This document shows positions 7,275-14,426 of a stretch of DNA of 26,419 nt, piece after piece. A model generated the notes under the pieces. It saw only the letters and a list, made by a program, of their open reading frames with translations. It was not told the DNA's origin and did no database searches. The position numbers and the translations under genes are program-made. This stretch comes from an uncultured Collinsella sp. (GTDB lineage Bacteria > Actinomycetota > Coriobacteriia > Coriobacteriales > Coriobacteriaceae), in the NCBI GenBank assembly GCA_900549535.1, contig UROR01000013.1, forward strand, positions 1 through 26,419. Direction: 5' to 3'. Position 1 is the stretch's first letter, and each line of letters opens with the position of its first letter.

Positions 7275-7317
7275 ATCTACTCATTGCGATCGTTTCACCT
7301 TTAGAAAGGACATTTCC

Positions 7318-8520
7318 ATGGACGCTAAGTTTACCGAGCTCGTCGAGCAGCTGAACGGCCTCGATTTTAAGGGTATGTACGGCAGCGACTTCCTACACAC
7401 CTGGGACAAGACCACCGATGAGCTCAAGGCGCTCTACATTGTCGCCGACGCCCTGCGCGAGCTGCGCGAGAACAACGTCTCGTCCAAGATCTTCGACTCG
7501 GGCCTGGCCGTCTCCCTGTTCCGCGATAACTCCACCCGTACGCGCTTCTCCTTCTCTAAGGCCGCCAACCTGCTCGGCCTTGAGCTGCAGGACCTGGACG
7601 AGAAGAAGTCCCAGATCGCTCACGGCGAGACCGTCCGCGAGACCGCTACCATGATCTCCTTCATGGCCGACGTCATCGGCATCCGCGACGACATGTACAT
7701 CGGCAAGGGCGACGCCTACATGGCCGAGGTCTCCGAGTCTGTCCAGCAGGCTTACGAGGACGGCGTTCTGGATCACCGTCCCACGCTCATCTCCCTGCAG
7801 TCCGATTCCGACCACCCCACGCAGTCCTCTGCCGACATGCTCTACCTCATCAACGAGTTTGGCGGTCTTGAGAACCTCAAGGGCAAGAAGGTTGCCGTCA
7901 CCTGGGCCTACTCGCCCTCTTACGGCAAGCCGCTGTCCTGCCCGCAGTCGCTGATCAGCCTGCTGCCCCGCTTTGGCATGGACGTCACCCTGGCTCACCC
8001 CGAGGGCTACGACCTCATGCCCGAGGTCGTCGAGCGCGCCAAGAGCTATGCCGCCGAGTCCGGCACCACCTTTAAGCAGGTCAACACCATGGCCGAGGCC
8101 TTCGAGGGCGCCGACATCGTGATCCCCAAGAGCTGGGCTCCGTTTGCCGCCATGGAGAAGCGTACCAACCTGTACGCCGAGGGCGACGACGCCGGCATCG
8201 CAGCGCTCGAGAAGGAGCTGCTCGCCCAGAACGCTACCCATCAGGACTGGTGCTCCACGACCGAGCTCATGGAGAAGACTGCCAACGGCCAGGACACCAT
8301 CTTTATGCACCCGCTGCCCGCCGACATCTCCGGTGTCTCCTGCGAGCACGGCGAGGTTAACGCCGACGTCTTCGACATGCACCGCGTGGGCATGTACAAG
8401 GAGGCCAGCTACAAGCCGTACGCCATCGCTGCCATGATGTTCCTGCAGAAGGTTGCCGATCCCGCCGCTACCCTCAAGGCCCTCGACGAGCGCAACACCG
8501 CCCGTTGGCTCCAGGCCTAA
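7318..8520 (+). CDS. ygeW: Knotted carbamoyltransferase YgeW
   Basis: This is a 400-residue member of the aspartate/ornithine carbamoyltransferase superfamily, close to the ~396 residues of E. coli YgeW. The carbamoyl-phosphate motif STRTR is at 72-76, DHPTQ at 165-169 and the substrate-loop motif HPLP at 331-334 (HCLP in ornithine transcarbamylases, so the Cys is replaced here). ATG 7318 follows AGAAAGGA by 7 bases. The long in-frame upstream extension to 7132 is unsupported because it runs through the hairpins. The physiological substrate of YgeW is not established; in this setting it may work in the phosphorolytic direction, releasing carbamoyl phosphate from a ureido intermediate. No carbamate kinase gene is in the window. 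Codon bias matches ygeX and ygeY, and a terminator follows at 8544, so the three form one transcription block. Confidence 0.95.
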   Translation: MDAKFTELVEQLNGLDFKGMYGSDFLHTWDKTTDELKALYIVADALRELRENNVSSKIFDSGLAVSLFRDNSTRTRFSFSKAANLLGLELQDLDEKKSQIAHGETVRETATMISFMADVIGIRDDMYIGKGDAYMAEVSESVQQAYEDGVLDHRPTLISLQSDSDHPTQSSADMLYLINEFGGLENLKGKKVAVTWAYSPSYGKPLSCPQSLISLLPRFGMDVTLAHPEGYDLMPEVVERAKSYAAESGTTFKQVNTMAEAFEGADIVIPKSWAPFAAMEKRTNLYAEGDDAGIAALEKELLAQNATHQDWCSTTELMEKTANGQDTIFMHPLPADISGVSCEHGEVNADVFDMHRVGMYKEASYKPYAIAAMMFLQKVADPAATLKALDERNTARWLQA

Positions 8521-8543
8521 AGCCGGGTTGAGGTAAGCCATGT

Positions 8544-8584
8544 AAAGGGGGCGCTCTGCCAACCGGCGGGGTGCCCCTTTTTTT
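8544..8584 (+). terminator. Rho-independent terminator after ygeW
   Basis: AAGGGGGCGC on the left pairs with GTGCCCCTT on the right, with one bulged G and a GCC/GGC extension at the top. A run of seven T (8578-8584) follows. It begins about 25 bases after the ygeW stop and closes the ygeX-ygeY-ygeW block. Confidence 0.85.
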
Positions 8585-8671
8585 GTATCGCGGGCGTGCG
8601 GGATAAGCGCTTTCGATGTGGATGCCCGCGGCGCGAGTTATGGGTACGATGGTTTCAGGGGAGGTATCACC

Positions 8672-9286
8672 ATGAAACTTGGATGCGTCATTATGGCTTC
8701 GGGCGAGGGCAAGCGGTTTGGCTCTAACAAGATGCTTGCCGATATCTATGGCGAGCCGCTGATTGCCCGGACCATCGATTCGGTTCCCCGGGGCTTTGAC
8801 GTCGTGGTTTCGACGCGTTGGCCCGAGGTCGCTCAGATTTGCGAGGACAAGCATTGCCCGTGCGTGCTGCACGATGGCGAGCTGCGCAGCGAAAGCGTCC
8901 GTGCGGGCCTTTCGTGGGGAGTCGAACGCAACTGGAAAGGTTGCCTCTTTTTGCCGGGCGACCAGCCGCTCGTGAGTTCGGATTCTTTTGAGGCTATGGT
9001 TCGTGCATTTGACGAGTGTGGCCGCAAGCATCCGGTGCGTCTTGCGTGCAACGGTGAGCCTTCGAGTCCGGTGCTCTTTCCGGCGGAACTGTTCGATGCG
9101 CTCATGCGTCTTGAGGGCAAGGACGGCGGGGGCTCGATCCTCAAGGACCGTACCGACGTGGTGCTGGTCGAGGCGCGTGCCTACGAGCTGTGGGACGTCG
9201 ATACCGTCAAGGGACAGCAACGCATAACGGAGTATATCGCTGCCTGCTCGTATTTTGATCGCGTGGCCAACAGCATCAATCAATAA
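8672..9286 (+). CDS. mocA: MocA/YgfJ-type molybdenum cofactor nucleotidyltransferase
   Basis: This 204-residue MobA-like NTP transferase starts at ATG 8672, seven bases after GGGGAGG. The nucleotide-binding loop is MASGEGKRFGSNKML (8-22), a variant of LAAGxxxRxGxxK. The metal-binding region is GDQP (96-99), and SSPVLFP (131-137) matches the substrate part of MocA proteins. Family knowledge: MocA transfers CMP to molybdopterin-Mo to make MCD for the xanthine dehydrogenase family, and YgfJ is the version found with Se-dependent hydroxylase genes. It sits after a terminator, so it needs its own promoter, which I cannot place confidently in 8585-8657. Its TAA stop overlaps the ribosome binding site of the next gene, indicating coupling. 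Codon use is less biased than in ygeX-ygeW, which suits a low-level maturation factor. Confidence 0.85.
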   Translation: MKLGCVIMASGEGKRFGSNKMLADIYGEPLIARTIDSVPRGFDVVVSTRWPEVAQICEDKHCPCVLHDGELRSESVRAGLSWGVERNWKGCLFLPGDQPLVSSDSFEAMVRAFDECGRKHPVRLACNGEPSSPVLFPAELFDALMRLEGKDGGGSILKDRTDVVLVEARAYELWDVDTVKGQQRITEYIAACSYFDRVANSINQ

Positions 9287-9295
9287 GGAGCAATT

Positions 9296-10663
9296 ATGAT
9301 CATCATAAAAAACGGCGCGCTCGTGACGCCACAGGGGCTTCGCCGTGCCGATCTTGCCATGGAGGGCGATAAGATCGTGCGGATCGCCGCGGCGATTGAG
9401 CCTGCCGAGGGCGATACCGTCGAGGATGCCGCGGGCTGCTGGGTGTTTCCCGGCTTTATCGACGGCCACACGCACATGCAGTGCTGGACTGGCATGGATT
9501 GGACAGCCGATAGCTTTGAGACCGGCACGCGTGCGGCTGCCTGCGGCGGCACGACGACTATCGTGGACTACGCGACGGCTGATCGCGGCGTGACTATGCC
9601 CGATGCCTTGGCCGAGTGGCATCGCCGCGCCGACGGAACCTGCACGGCCAACTACGCCTTTCATATGGCACTCGCCGAGTGGAACGAGCGCAACCGCACC
9701 GATCTCGCGGCTATGCGTGAAGCAGGCGTTTCGTCGTTTAAGACTTACTTTGCCTACGACCACCTGCGCTTGGACGATGCCGAGACGCTCGAGGTGCTCG
9801 AGGAGCTCAAGCGTATTGGCGGCATACTGTGCGTGCATTGCGAGAACGGCACGCTGGTGAATGAGCTGCAGAAGCGCGTGTTTGAGCAGGGTATCCACGG
9901 GCCCGAGGGCCATGCACTCAGCCGTCCGGATGTGTGCGAGGCCGAGGCAGTGAGCCGTCTGCTGTATCTGGCGCACTTGGCCGGGGACGCTCCGGTCAAC
10001 GTGGTGCACCTTTCGACCAAGCTGGGGCTCGAGGCCATTCGCGCTGCCAAAGCGCGCGGGCAGAAGAATATCTATGTCGAGACCTGCCCTCAATATCTGA
10101 TGCTCGACGATACTTGCTACTTGGAGCAGGGCGAGGACGGCTTTGCGGGTGCCAAGTATGTGATGAGCCCGCCGCTGCGCCATGCGGGCGACCGTGCGGC
10201 ACTGCGCGAGTCGCTTGTGGCCGGCGAGATCGATACGATTGCGACCGATCATTGCAGCTTTAACCTGCGCGGGCAAAAGGACCGCGGGCGCGACGACTTC
10301 CGCGCGATTCCCAACGGCGGGCCCGGTGTGGAGCATCGCCCCGTCGCGATTGCCACGAGCTTTGAGGGACAGCTGGGTCCCGAGGATCTGTGCCGCTTGA
10401 TGAGCGAGAACCCGGCGCGCGTCTTTGGCATGTATCCGCGCAAGGGATGTCTTGCCGAGGGCTCCGATGCCGATGTGTGCGTGTGGGATCCCAAGGCGCG
10501 CTGGACGATCAGTGCTGCGACGCAGCATCAGGCTGTGGACTACACGCCGCTCGAGGGCTTTGAGGCGCACGGCCGCGCCAAGGCTGTGTTTGTGAACGGC
10601 GTGCTGGCCGCGCGCGACGGCGAGCCCACTGGAGCCCAACCCGGCCGCTACGTCCCCCGCTAG
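9296..10663 (+). CDS. hyuA: Dihydropyrimidinase/hydantoinase family amidohydrolase (HyuA)
   Basis: This cyclic amide hydrolase of the urease-like amidohydrolase superfamily has 455 residues, normal for D-hydantoinases. All binuclear-zinc ligands are visible: H58 and H60 (DGHTH), carbamylated K149 (SFKTYFAYD), H181 (VHCENG), H238 (VVHLST) and D318 (ATDHCSF). Other family signatures are VETCPQYL, SPPLR and GSDADVCVWDP. ATG 9296 follows AAGGAG by 5 bases; that site overlaps the mocA stop. In the purine locus it plausibly opens a hydantoin- or dihydropyrimidine-like ring from purine breakdown; the exact substrate is inferred only. The gene ends 14 bases before a large inverted repeat, and the next gene is convergent. 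Confidence 0.93.
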   Translation: MIIIKNGALVTPQGLRRADLAMEGDKIVRIAAAIEPAEGDTVEDAAGCWVFPGFIDGHTHMQCWTGMDWTADSFETGTRAAACGGTTTIVDYATADRGVTMPDALAEWHRRADGTCTANYAFHMALAEWNERNRTDLAAMREAGVSSFKTYFAYDHLRLDDAETLEVLEELKRIGGILCVHCENGTLVNELQKRVFEQGIHGPEGHALSRPDVCEAEAVSRLLYLAHLAGDAPVNVVHLSTKLGLEAIRAAKARGQKNIYVETCPQYLMLDDTCYLEQGEDGFAGAKYVMSPPLRHAGDRAALRESLVAGEIDTIATDHCSFNLRGQKDRGRDDFRAIPNGGPGVEHRPVAIATSFEGQLGPEDLCRLMSENPARVFGMYPRKGCLAEGSDADVCVWDPKARWTISAATQHQAVDYTPLEGFEAHGRAKAVFVNGVLAARDGEPTGAQPGRYVPR

Positions 10664-10677
10664 CAGGAAGGCCGCCA

Positions 10678-10782
10678 GGGTAGCTAATTTGGGACGGGGC
10701 TCTTTTAGCTACCCTTGCCTGCCTGATGATTTTTCTCTCAACATGGGGTAGCTAAAAGAGCCCCGTCCCAAATTAGCTACCC
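10678..10782. repeat. Perfect 37-bp inverted repeat with 31-bp spacer
   Basis: The left arm (10678-10714) is the exact reverse complement of the right arm (10746-10782). Each arm is itself a smaller palindrome: it begins GGGTAGCTAA and ends TTAGCTACCC or the equivalent, with a GGGACGGGGCTC-type centre. The right arm covers the yqeC stop codon (10777-10779, minus strand). A 37-bp stem in RNA could terminate both convergent transcripts, although no T-run lies next to it. The GTAG-bearing foot and GGGAC core resemble REP-type intergenic palindromes, possibly moved by a RAYT-like transposase encoded elsewhere; this origin is inference. Confidence 0.9.
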
Positions 10783-11514
10783 CTTGAGGCTGGTGGCGAC
10801 GATGGGGCTGCCGAGGGCTGCCTCGAAGCAATCTGCCATCGTTGGGTCGGCAAGCGTGTCGACTTGGTTGAGCATGATGCGGGCATTGTTGAGGTTCGGC
10901 ATTCGCAGCTCGGCATTGAGCACCATGGCGACGCGCTCTGGGGTGGCAGCGTCGGTGGGCTCGCAGCCGCAGCGCTCGCAGAAGAGCTCGGGGCGGTGGG
11001 CAACCTCGGCGACGGGCTTGCCCAGCCCCGAAGCGCCGACGACCCAGACAACGTTTGCCGTGGCGTCGGGAATTACCGGCTCCCAGGCGGCATGCGCCTT
11101 GAGCGGGAGTCGCTTGCTGCCATCTGCCTCGGCCAACACGTAGTCAAAGCGCTGCGCCAGCTCGTTGAGCGGCTCGGCGGGGGCGGAGAGCTTGCCTGTC
11201 TCCGGGTCCAAAACACCCGCCTGGCAGATACTTCCGCGGCTCATGCCAGCGCATGCCTCGCAAGTGCAGCCAGGAACATGCAGAGCTCCCGGCTTCCAAG
11301 GCGCGGCGCCCAGGCGACGGCTCGACCCGTCCCATGGCACGCCGGCGACGGGAAACATGTGCGTGGTGGTACAGAGGAGCACGCGGCCGCCGGCGCGCAT
11401 AAGCTCAAGGCCGAGCGTCTTTAGTAGGGTCGACTTGCCGCCACTGCCGATAATTGCGGTAATGCCCGGCTCGATCTTGAGCGTGGAGGCAAGGTTTCCG
11501 CTCGTCGTTTCCAT
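10777..11514 (-). CDS. yqeC: Selenium cofactor biosynthesis protein YqeC (P-loop)
   Basis: This is a 245-residue protein of the YqeC family, which is linked to selenium-dependent molybdenum hydroxylases. The P-loop GSGGKST is at 23-29, followed by LLCTTTHMFP (47-56) and AEADGSKRLPLKAH (128-141), the family's hallmark blocks. The biochemical activity is not established; NTP-dependent maturation is assumed. An unusual Cys-rich insert is visible: CTCEAC at 83-88, another Cys near 97, and CERCGC near 193, which could bind a metal or selenium species. The minus-strand gene converges on hyuA and diverges from yqeB. Its last codons and stop lie in the right arm of the 37-bp inverted repeat, so that element shaped or replaced its 3' end. 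The ATG at 11514 has only a weak GGTGA site. Confidence 0.88.
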   Translation of the reverse strand: METTSGNLASTLKIEPGITAIIGSGGKSTLLKTLGLELMRAGGRVLLCTTTHMFPVAGVPWDGSSRRLGAAPWKPGALHVPGCTCEACAGMSRGSICQAGVLDPETGKLSAPAEPLNELAQRFDYVLAEADGSKRLPLKAHAAWEPVIPDATANVVWVVGASGLGKPVAEVAHRPELFCERCGCEPTDAATPERVAMVLNAELRMPNLNNARIMLNQVDTLADPTMADCFEAALGSPIVATSLKG

Positions 11515-11515
11515 C

Positions 11516-11544
11516 TGTTCACCGCCGTATAATACTGTGATAAT
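11516..11544 (+). promoter_or_regulatory. AT-rich divergent promoter region between yqeC and yqeB
   Basis: The ~100-base gap contains a perfect TATAAT at 11528-11533 on the plus strand, an extended -10-like TGTGATAAT ending at 11544, and TATTAT on the minus strand over the same bases. The -35 matches are poor (TGTTCA at 11516-11521 for the second). The patch is strikingly AT-rich for this genome and is the only place from which yqeC and yqeB can be transcribed divergently. Confidence 0.4.
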
Positions 11545-11616
11545 AAATAATCATCAGAGTAGCGGTCGAACCGCTTTTGCTCTGCTCAAACCGTAGCACA
11601 GGGAGGTGCCCCGGGA

Positions 11617-12411
11617 ATGCTCGTTTATATTCGCGGTGCCGGCGATATCGCCACGGGCGTCGCCGCTCGCTTGGTGCGCGCTGGCGTGTCGGTCGTTATG
11701 GCCGATATCGCGGTTCCCACGTGCATCCGCCGCACAATCAGTTTTTGCGAGGCCATTCGCCTGGGCGAGGTCCAGGTCGAGGGCATTCGCGCCCGCTTGG
11801 CGCAGACGCCGGCAGAGGCGCTCGAGATTACCCAAGCGGGAGACGTCGCCGTTGTGGTGGACCCCCAGGCCAAGATGCTCGGTGAATTGAAACCCGCGGC
11901 TGTGGTCGACGCGATTTTGGCTAAGCGCAACTTGGGTACCACGCGCGACATGGCGCCTGCCGTCATCGCCGTGGGGCCGGGCTTTACCGCGCCGGTTGAC
12001 TGCGACGCCGTGGTCGAGACCATGCGCGGTCATTTCCTCGGCCGCGTCATCACCCAGGGCTCGCCCCAACCCAATACGGGCGTGCCGGGCATCATCGCCG
12101 GCTATGGCAAAGAGCGCGTTATCCACAGCCCCGCCGCCGGCGTGTTTCGGTCCGGCCGCGCGATCGGCGACATCGTGAGTGCCGGCGATGTGATCGGGTA
12201 TGCGGGCGATACGCCCATGTGCACGCAGATCGATGGCTGTTTGCGCGGGCTTTTGGCGAACGGTGTGCAGGTGACTGAGGGCTTTAAATGCGCCGATGTC
12301 GACCCGCGCGGCGATGCCGGCTATATCAACTACATTTCGGACAAGGCGACGTCGGTCGGCGGCGGCGTGCTCGAGGCGCTCGCCATGCTCACCGGTGTAT
12401 TCCAGGGATAG
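11617..12411 (+). CDS. yqeB: Selenium-dependent molybdenum hydroxylase maturation protein YqeB
   Basis: This 264-residue YqeB (EF2563-type) protein has the N-terminal nucleotide-binding motif IRGAGDIATGVA (5-16), DVAVVVDP, the block RDMAPAVIAVGPGFTAPVDCDAVVET, and QGSPQPNTGVPGIIAG, all typical of the family. Its N-terminus resembles the XdhC Rossmann region. Family knowledge: YqeB occurs with Se-dependent molybdenum hydroxylases and is thought to help insert or sulfurate/selenate the cofactor; the exact reaction is not settled. ATG 11617 follows GGGAGG by 10 bases. xdhC starts 9 bases after its stop, so the two are one operon, diverging from yqeC. Confidence 0.92.
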   Translation: MLVYIRGAGDIATGVAARLVRAGVSVVMADIAVPTCIRRTISFCEAIRLGEVQVEGIRARLAQTPAEALEITQAGDVAVVVDPQAKMLGELKPAAVVDAILAKRNLGTTRDMAPAVIAVGPGFTAPVDCDAVVETMRGHFLGRVITQGSPQPNTGVPGIIAGYGKERVIHSPAAGVFRSGRAIGDIVSAGDVIGYAGDTPMCTQIDGCLRGLLANGVQVTEGFKCADVDPRGDAGYINYISDKATSVGGGVLEALAMLTGVFQG

Positions 12412-12420
12412 GAAATTGCA

Positions 12421-13464
12421 ATGGAAAAGCTCGATGTGGTGAATGCTGCGCTTGGCGCTCTGAAGGCTGGTAAGACGTGCGAGTTGGTGGTAGTTGCCGG
12501 CACGGCAGGGTCGTCGCCGCGCGGCGTGGGCGCCTGGATGGCCGTCTTTGCCGATGGTAGCCAGGCGGGCACTATCGGCGGCGGCAAGATTGAGCTCTTT
12601 GCGCTGGATGAGGCGCGCGAGCTCCTGAGCGCGGGACAGTCGCGTCTGGTCCGCTACACCATGGGCGGCGAGAACTCCGATACCGGCATGATCTGCGGCG
12701 GGGCCATCTGCCTGTGCTACCTGCATCTGGATGCAACCCAGGCACCGTTGTTCCAGGAAATTGCCGACGTCTTGGCCTATCGGCGCATCGGCGACTTCGT
12801 CATCGACTTTGAGCCGTTTATCGCGAGCGCGCTCGAGGGCGATGTGGCCGAGTACCATGGCGAGGAATCGCGCCGCACCATTGCGGGCTGCCCCGGGCTT
12901 TCGCTGGTGGAGGAGGGGAGTAAGGTCACCTACACCAACGCCGCCTCCGAGATTCCCCCGGCGCACATCGAGACGCTCTGCCCCGAGGGCCTGACCTACA
13001 TCTTTGGCTGCGGACACGTGGGCGCCGCGACGGCGCGGGTGCTCACGGCGGCGGGCTTTGCCGTCGTGGCCTGCGACGACCGCCCCGGCACGCTGACCCC
13101 CGAATGGGTGCCCGGTGTCTACGATCGTCGCCTGGTCGATTACAAGAACCTGAGCAAGCAGTGCCCCATCGGCCCGCGCGACCTGGTGGTCGTCGCCACG
13201 GCGGGTCACAAGTCCGATATCGACGTGGTGATTCAGGCCATGCGCGCCAAACCCGCCTATCTGGGCTGCTTGGGCTCGCGCCGTAAGACGGCCTTTGTGC
13301 GCGCCCGCCTGGAGCAGGAGGGCTTTACGCAGGACCAGATCGACGAGCTGCACCTGCCGATCGGCGTTGCCATTCAGGCCGAGGACCCCGAGGAGATCGC
13401 CATCTCCATCGCCGCCGAGATGATCCACCTGCGCCGTACCAAACTCGTCCCCCGCAAGCGCTAG
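12421..13464 (+). CDS. xdhC: XdhC/CoxI family molybdenum-hydroxylase maturation protein
   Basis: This 347-residue protein contains both standard XdhC halves. The N-terminal XdhC/CoxI domain shows GTAGSSPRGVGAWM (27-40), GGGKIE (53-58) and GMICGG (89-94). The C-terminal Rossmann-like domain begins at YIFGCGHVGAATAR (193-206) and includes CDDRPG and YLGCLGSRRK. Family knowledge: XdhC binds molybdenum cofactor and assists its sulfuration and insertion into xanthine dehydrogenase. It follows yqeB by 9 bases, and its ribosome binding site lies at the yqeB stop. No hydroxylase subunit gene (xdhA/B or xdhD) is present in the window, so its client must be encoded elsewhere. Confidence 0.93.
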   Translation: MEKLDVVNAALGALKAGKTCELVVVAGTAGSSPRGVGAWMAVFADGSQAGTIGGGKIELFALDEARELLSAGQSRLVRYTMGGENSDTGMICGGAICLCYLHLDATQAPLFQEIADVLAYRRIGDFVIDFEPFIASALEGDVAEYHGEESRRTIAGCPGLSLVEEGSKVTYTNAASEIPPAHIETLCPEGLTYIFGCGHVGAATARVLTAAGFAVVACDDRPGTLTPEWVPGVYDRRLVDYKNLSKQCPIGPRDLVVVATAGHKSDIDVVIQAMRAKPAYLGCLGSRRKTAFVRARLEQEGFTQDQIDELHLPIGVAIQAEDPEEIAISIAAEMIHLRRTKLVPRKR

Positions 13465-13482
13465 TCGCATCCCCATATATGA

Positions 13483-13547
13483 GTTGCGGTGGAATAGGGA
13501 CTGTTTAAGCCTTTTAAGCCATCAAACAGTCCCTATCTCACCGCAAC
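13483..13547. repeat. GGGAC-core palindrome between xdhC and the ribosomal operon
   Basis: Two 24-base arms (13483-13506 and 13524-13547) pair as a 9-bp foot (GTTGCGGTG with CACCGCAAC), a short mismatch, and a 12-13-bp upper stem ending in GACTGTTT against AAACAGTC. The loop is 17 bases. It starts 19 bases after the xdhC stop. It could act as terminator for yqeB-xdhC, although the nearest T-run (TGTTTT) is several bases away. The GGGACTGTTTA core parallels the palindrome at 7139-7163. Confidence 0.8.
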
Positions 13548-13789
13548 TGCTGTTTTCCTCCGTGCCCTAGGGATCAATTTGTGCGGGGGAGTTGTGGAGT
13601 TGTGCAGGCAGACGAGGTTTTTCTGGAAATACGCTCCCGATGCGCGTATAGTACCGATTGTTTTGTCGGCTCCTGCTGCGTCGAGTCCAAACCGCGAAAT
13701 GCCATGAGCGGCGCGGATGCAGCCAGGAGGCACGAGGACAACCCATCGTGGCCACGCCCCGTGCTTAAAACCCCAAGAAGGAGTGAACA
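13548..13789 (+). promoter_or_regulatory. Leader and promoter region of the L5-led ribosomal operon
   Basis: No gene that I can support lies in these 242 bases. A candidate promoter is TGGAAA (13624-13629), 17-base spacer, TATAGT (13647-13652). It would give a leader of roughly 130 nt ending at AAGAAGGAG (13775-13783), six bases before the rplE ATG. The leader has short complementary blocks (for example GCACGAGG with CCATCGTGGC near 13730-13755) that might form a regulatory structure, as ribosomal operons are often autoregulated. No remnant of rplX is recognisable. Confidence 0.5.
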
Positions 13790-14347
13790 ATGGCAGAAGA
13801 GAAGTATGTGCCGCGTCTGAAGACCAAGTACAACAACGAGGTCAAGCAGCAGCTTCAGGACAAGTTCCAGTACGAGAACGTCATGATGATCCCCAAGTTT
13901 GAGAAGATCGTCGTGAACATGGGTGTCGGCGAGGCCGCTACCGATTCCAAGGCCATCGACGGTGCCGTGCGCGACCTGCGCGCCATCACCGGTCAGCAGC
14001 CGATGATCACCCGTGCCCGCAAGTCCATCGCTACCTTCCGCCTGCGCGCTGGTATGCCGATCGGCTGCAAGGTTACCCTGCGTGGCGACCGTATGTGGGA
14101 GTTCTTCGATCGTCTGACCTCCGTCGCGATCCCCCGTATCCGCGACTTCCGCGGCATCTCCGCCAAGAGCTTCGACGGTCGTGGTAACTTCTCCATGGGC
14201 GTCACCGAGCAGCTCATCTTCCCCGAGATCGACTTCGACTCCGTCGATCACCAGCGTGGTATGGACATCACTTTCGTGACCACCGCCAACACCGATGAGG
14301 AGGCCAAGGCCCTTCTGGACGCCTTCGGTTTCCCGTTCAAGAAATAG
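13790..14347 (+). CDS. rplE: 50S ribosomal protein L5
   Basis: L5 binds 5S rRNA and contacts the P-site tRNA region in the central protuberance. It has 185 residues, a normal length. Signatures visible are FEKIVVNMGVGEA, ARKSIATFRLRAGMPIGCKVTLRG and NFSMGVTEQLIFPEIDFD. ATG 13790 follows AAGAAGGAG by 6 bases. It is the first gene of the run here; rplN and rplX, which normally precede it in the spc operon, are not upstream. Codons are strongly biased. Confidence 0.98.
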   Translation: MAEEKYVPRLKTKYNNEVKQQLQDKFQYENVMMIPKFEKIVVNMGVGEAATDSKAIDGAVRDLRAITGQQPMITRARKSIATFRLRAGMPIGCKVTLRGDRMWEFFDRLTSVAIPRIRDFRGISAKSFDGRGNFSMGVTEQLIFPEIDFDSVDHQRGMDITFVTTANTDEEAKALLDAFGFPFKK

Positions 14348-14363
14348 GTTCACCTGCCCTATG

Positions 14364-14391
14364 AGCGCCGTTCCCAGAAGGGGGCGGCGCT
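14364..14391 (+). other. Hairpin between rplE and rpsN
   Basis: AGCGCCG (14364-14370) pairs with CGGCGCT (14385-14391), with inner CCC/GGG pairs possible. There is no T-run. It sits in the 79-base rplE-rpsN gap and may be an mRNA processing or translational control element. Confidence 0.35.
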
Positions 14392-14426
14392 TGGGGCGAA
14401 CAATACTCTATGTGAGGAGGATATAA

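Noticed and set aside
8474..10639. 721-residue open frame on the minus strand across mocA and hyuA
   Set aside because: It lies antisense to two genes with complete catalytic motifs; its composition (His/Arg/Ala-rich) shows no family features.
11554..13476. 640-residue open frame on the minus strand across yqeB and xdhC
   Set aside because: It is antisense to two recognised genes; the long open frame is expected from GC-rich codon structure.
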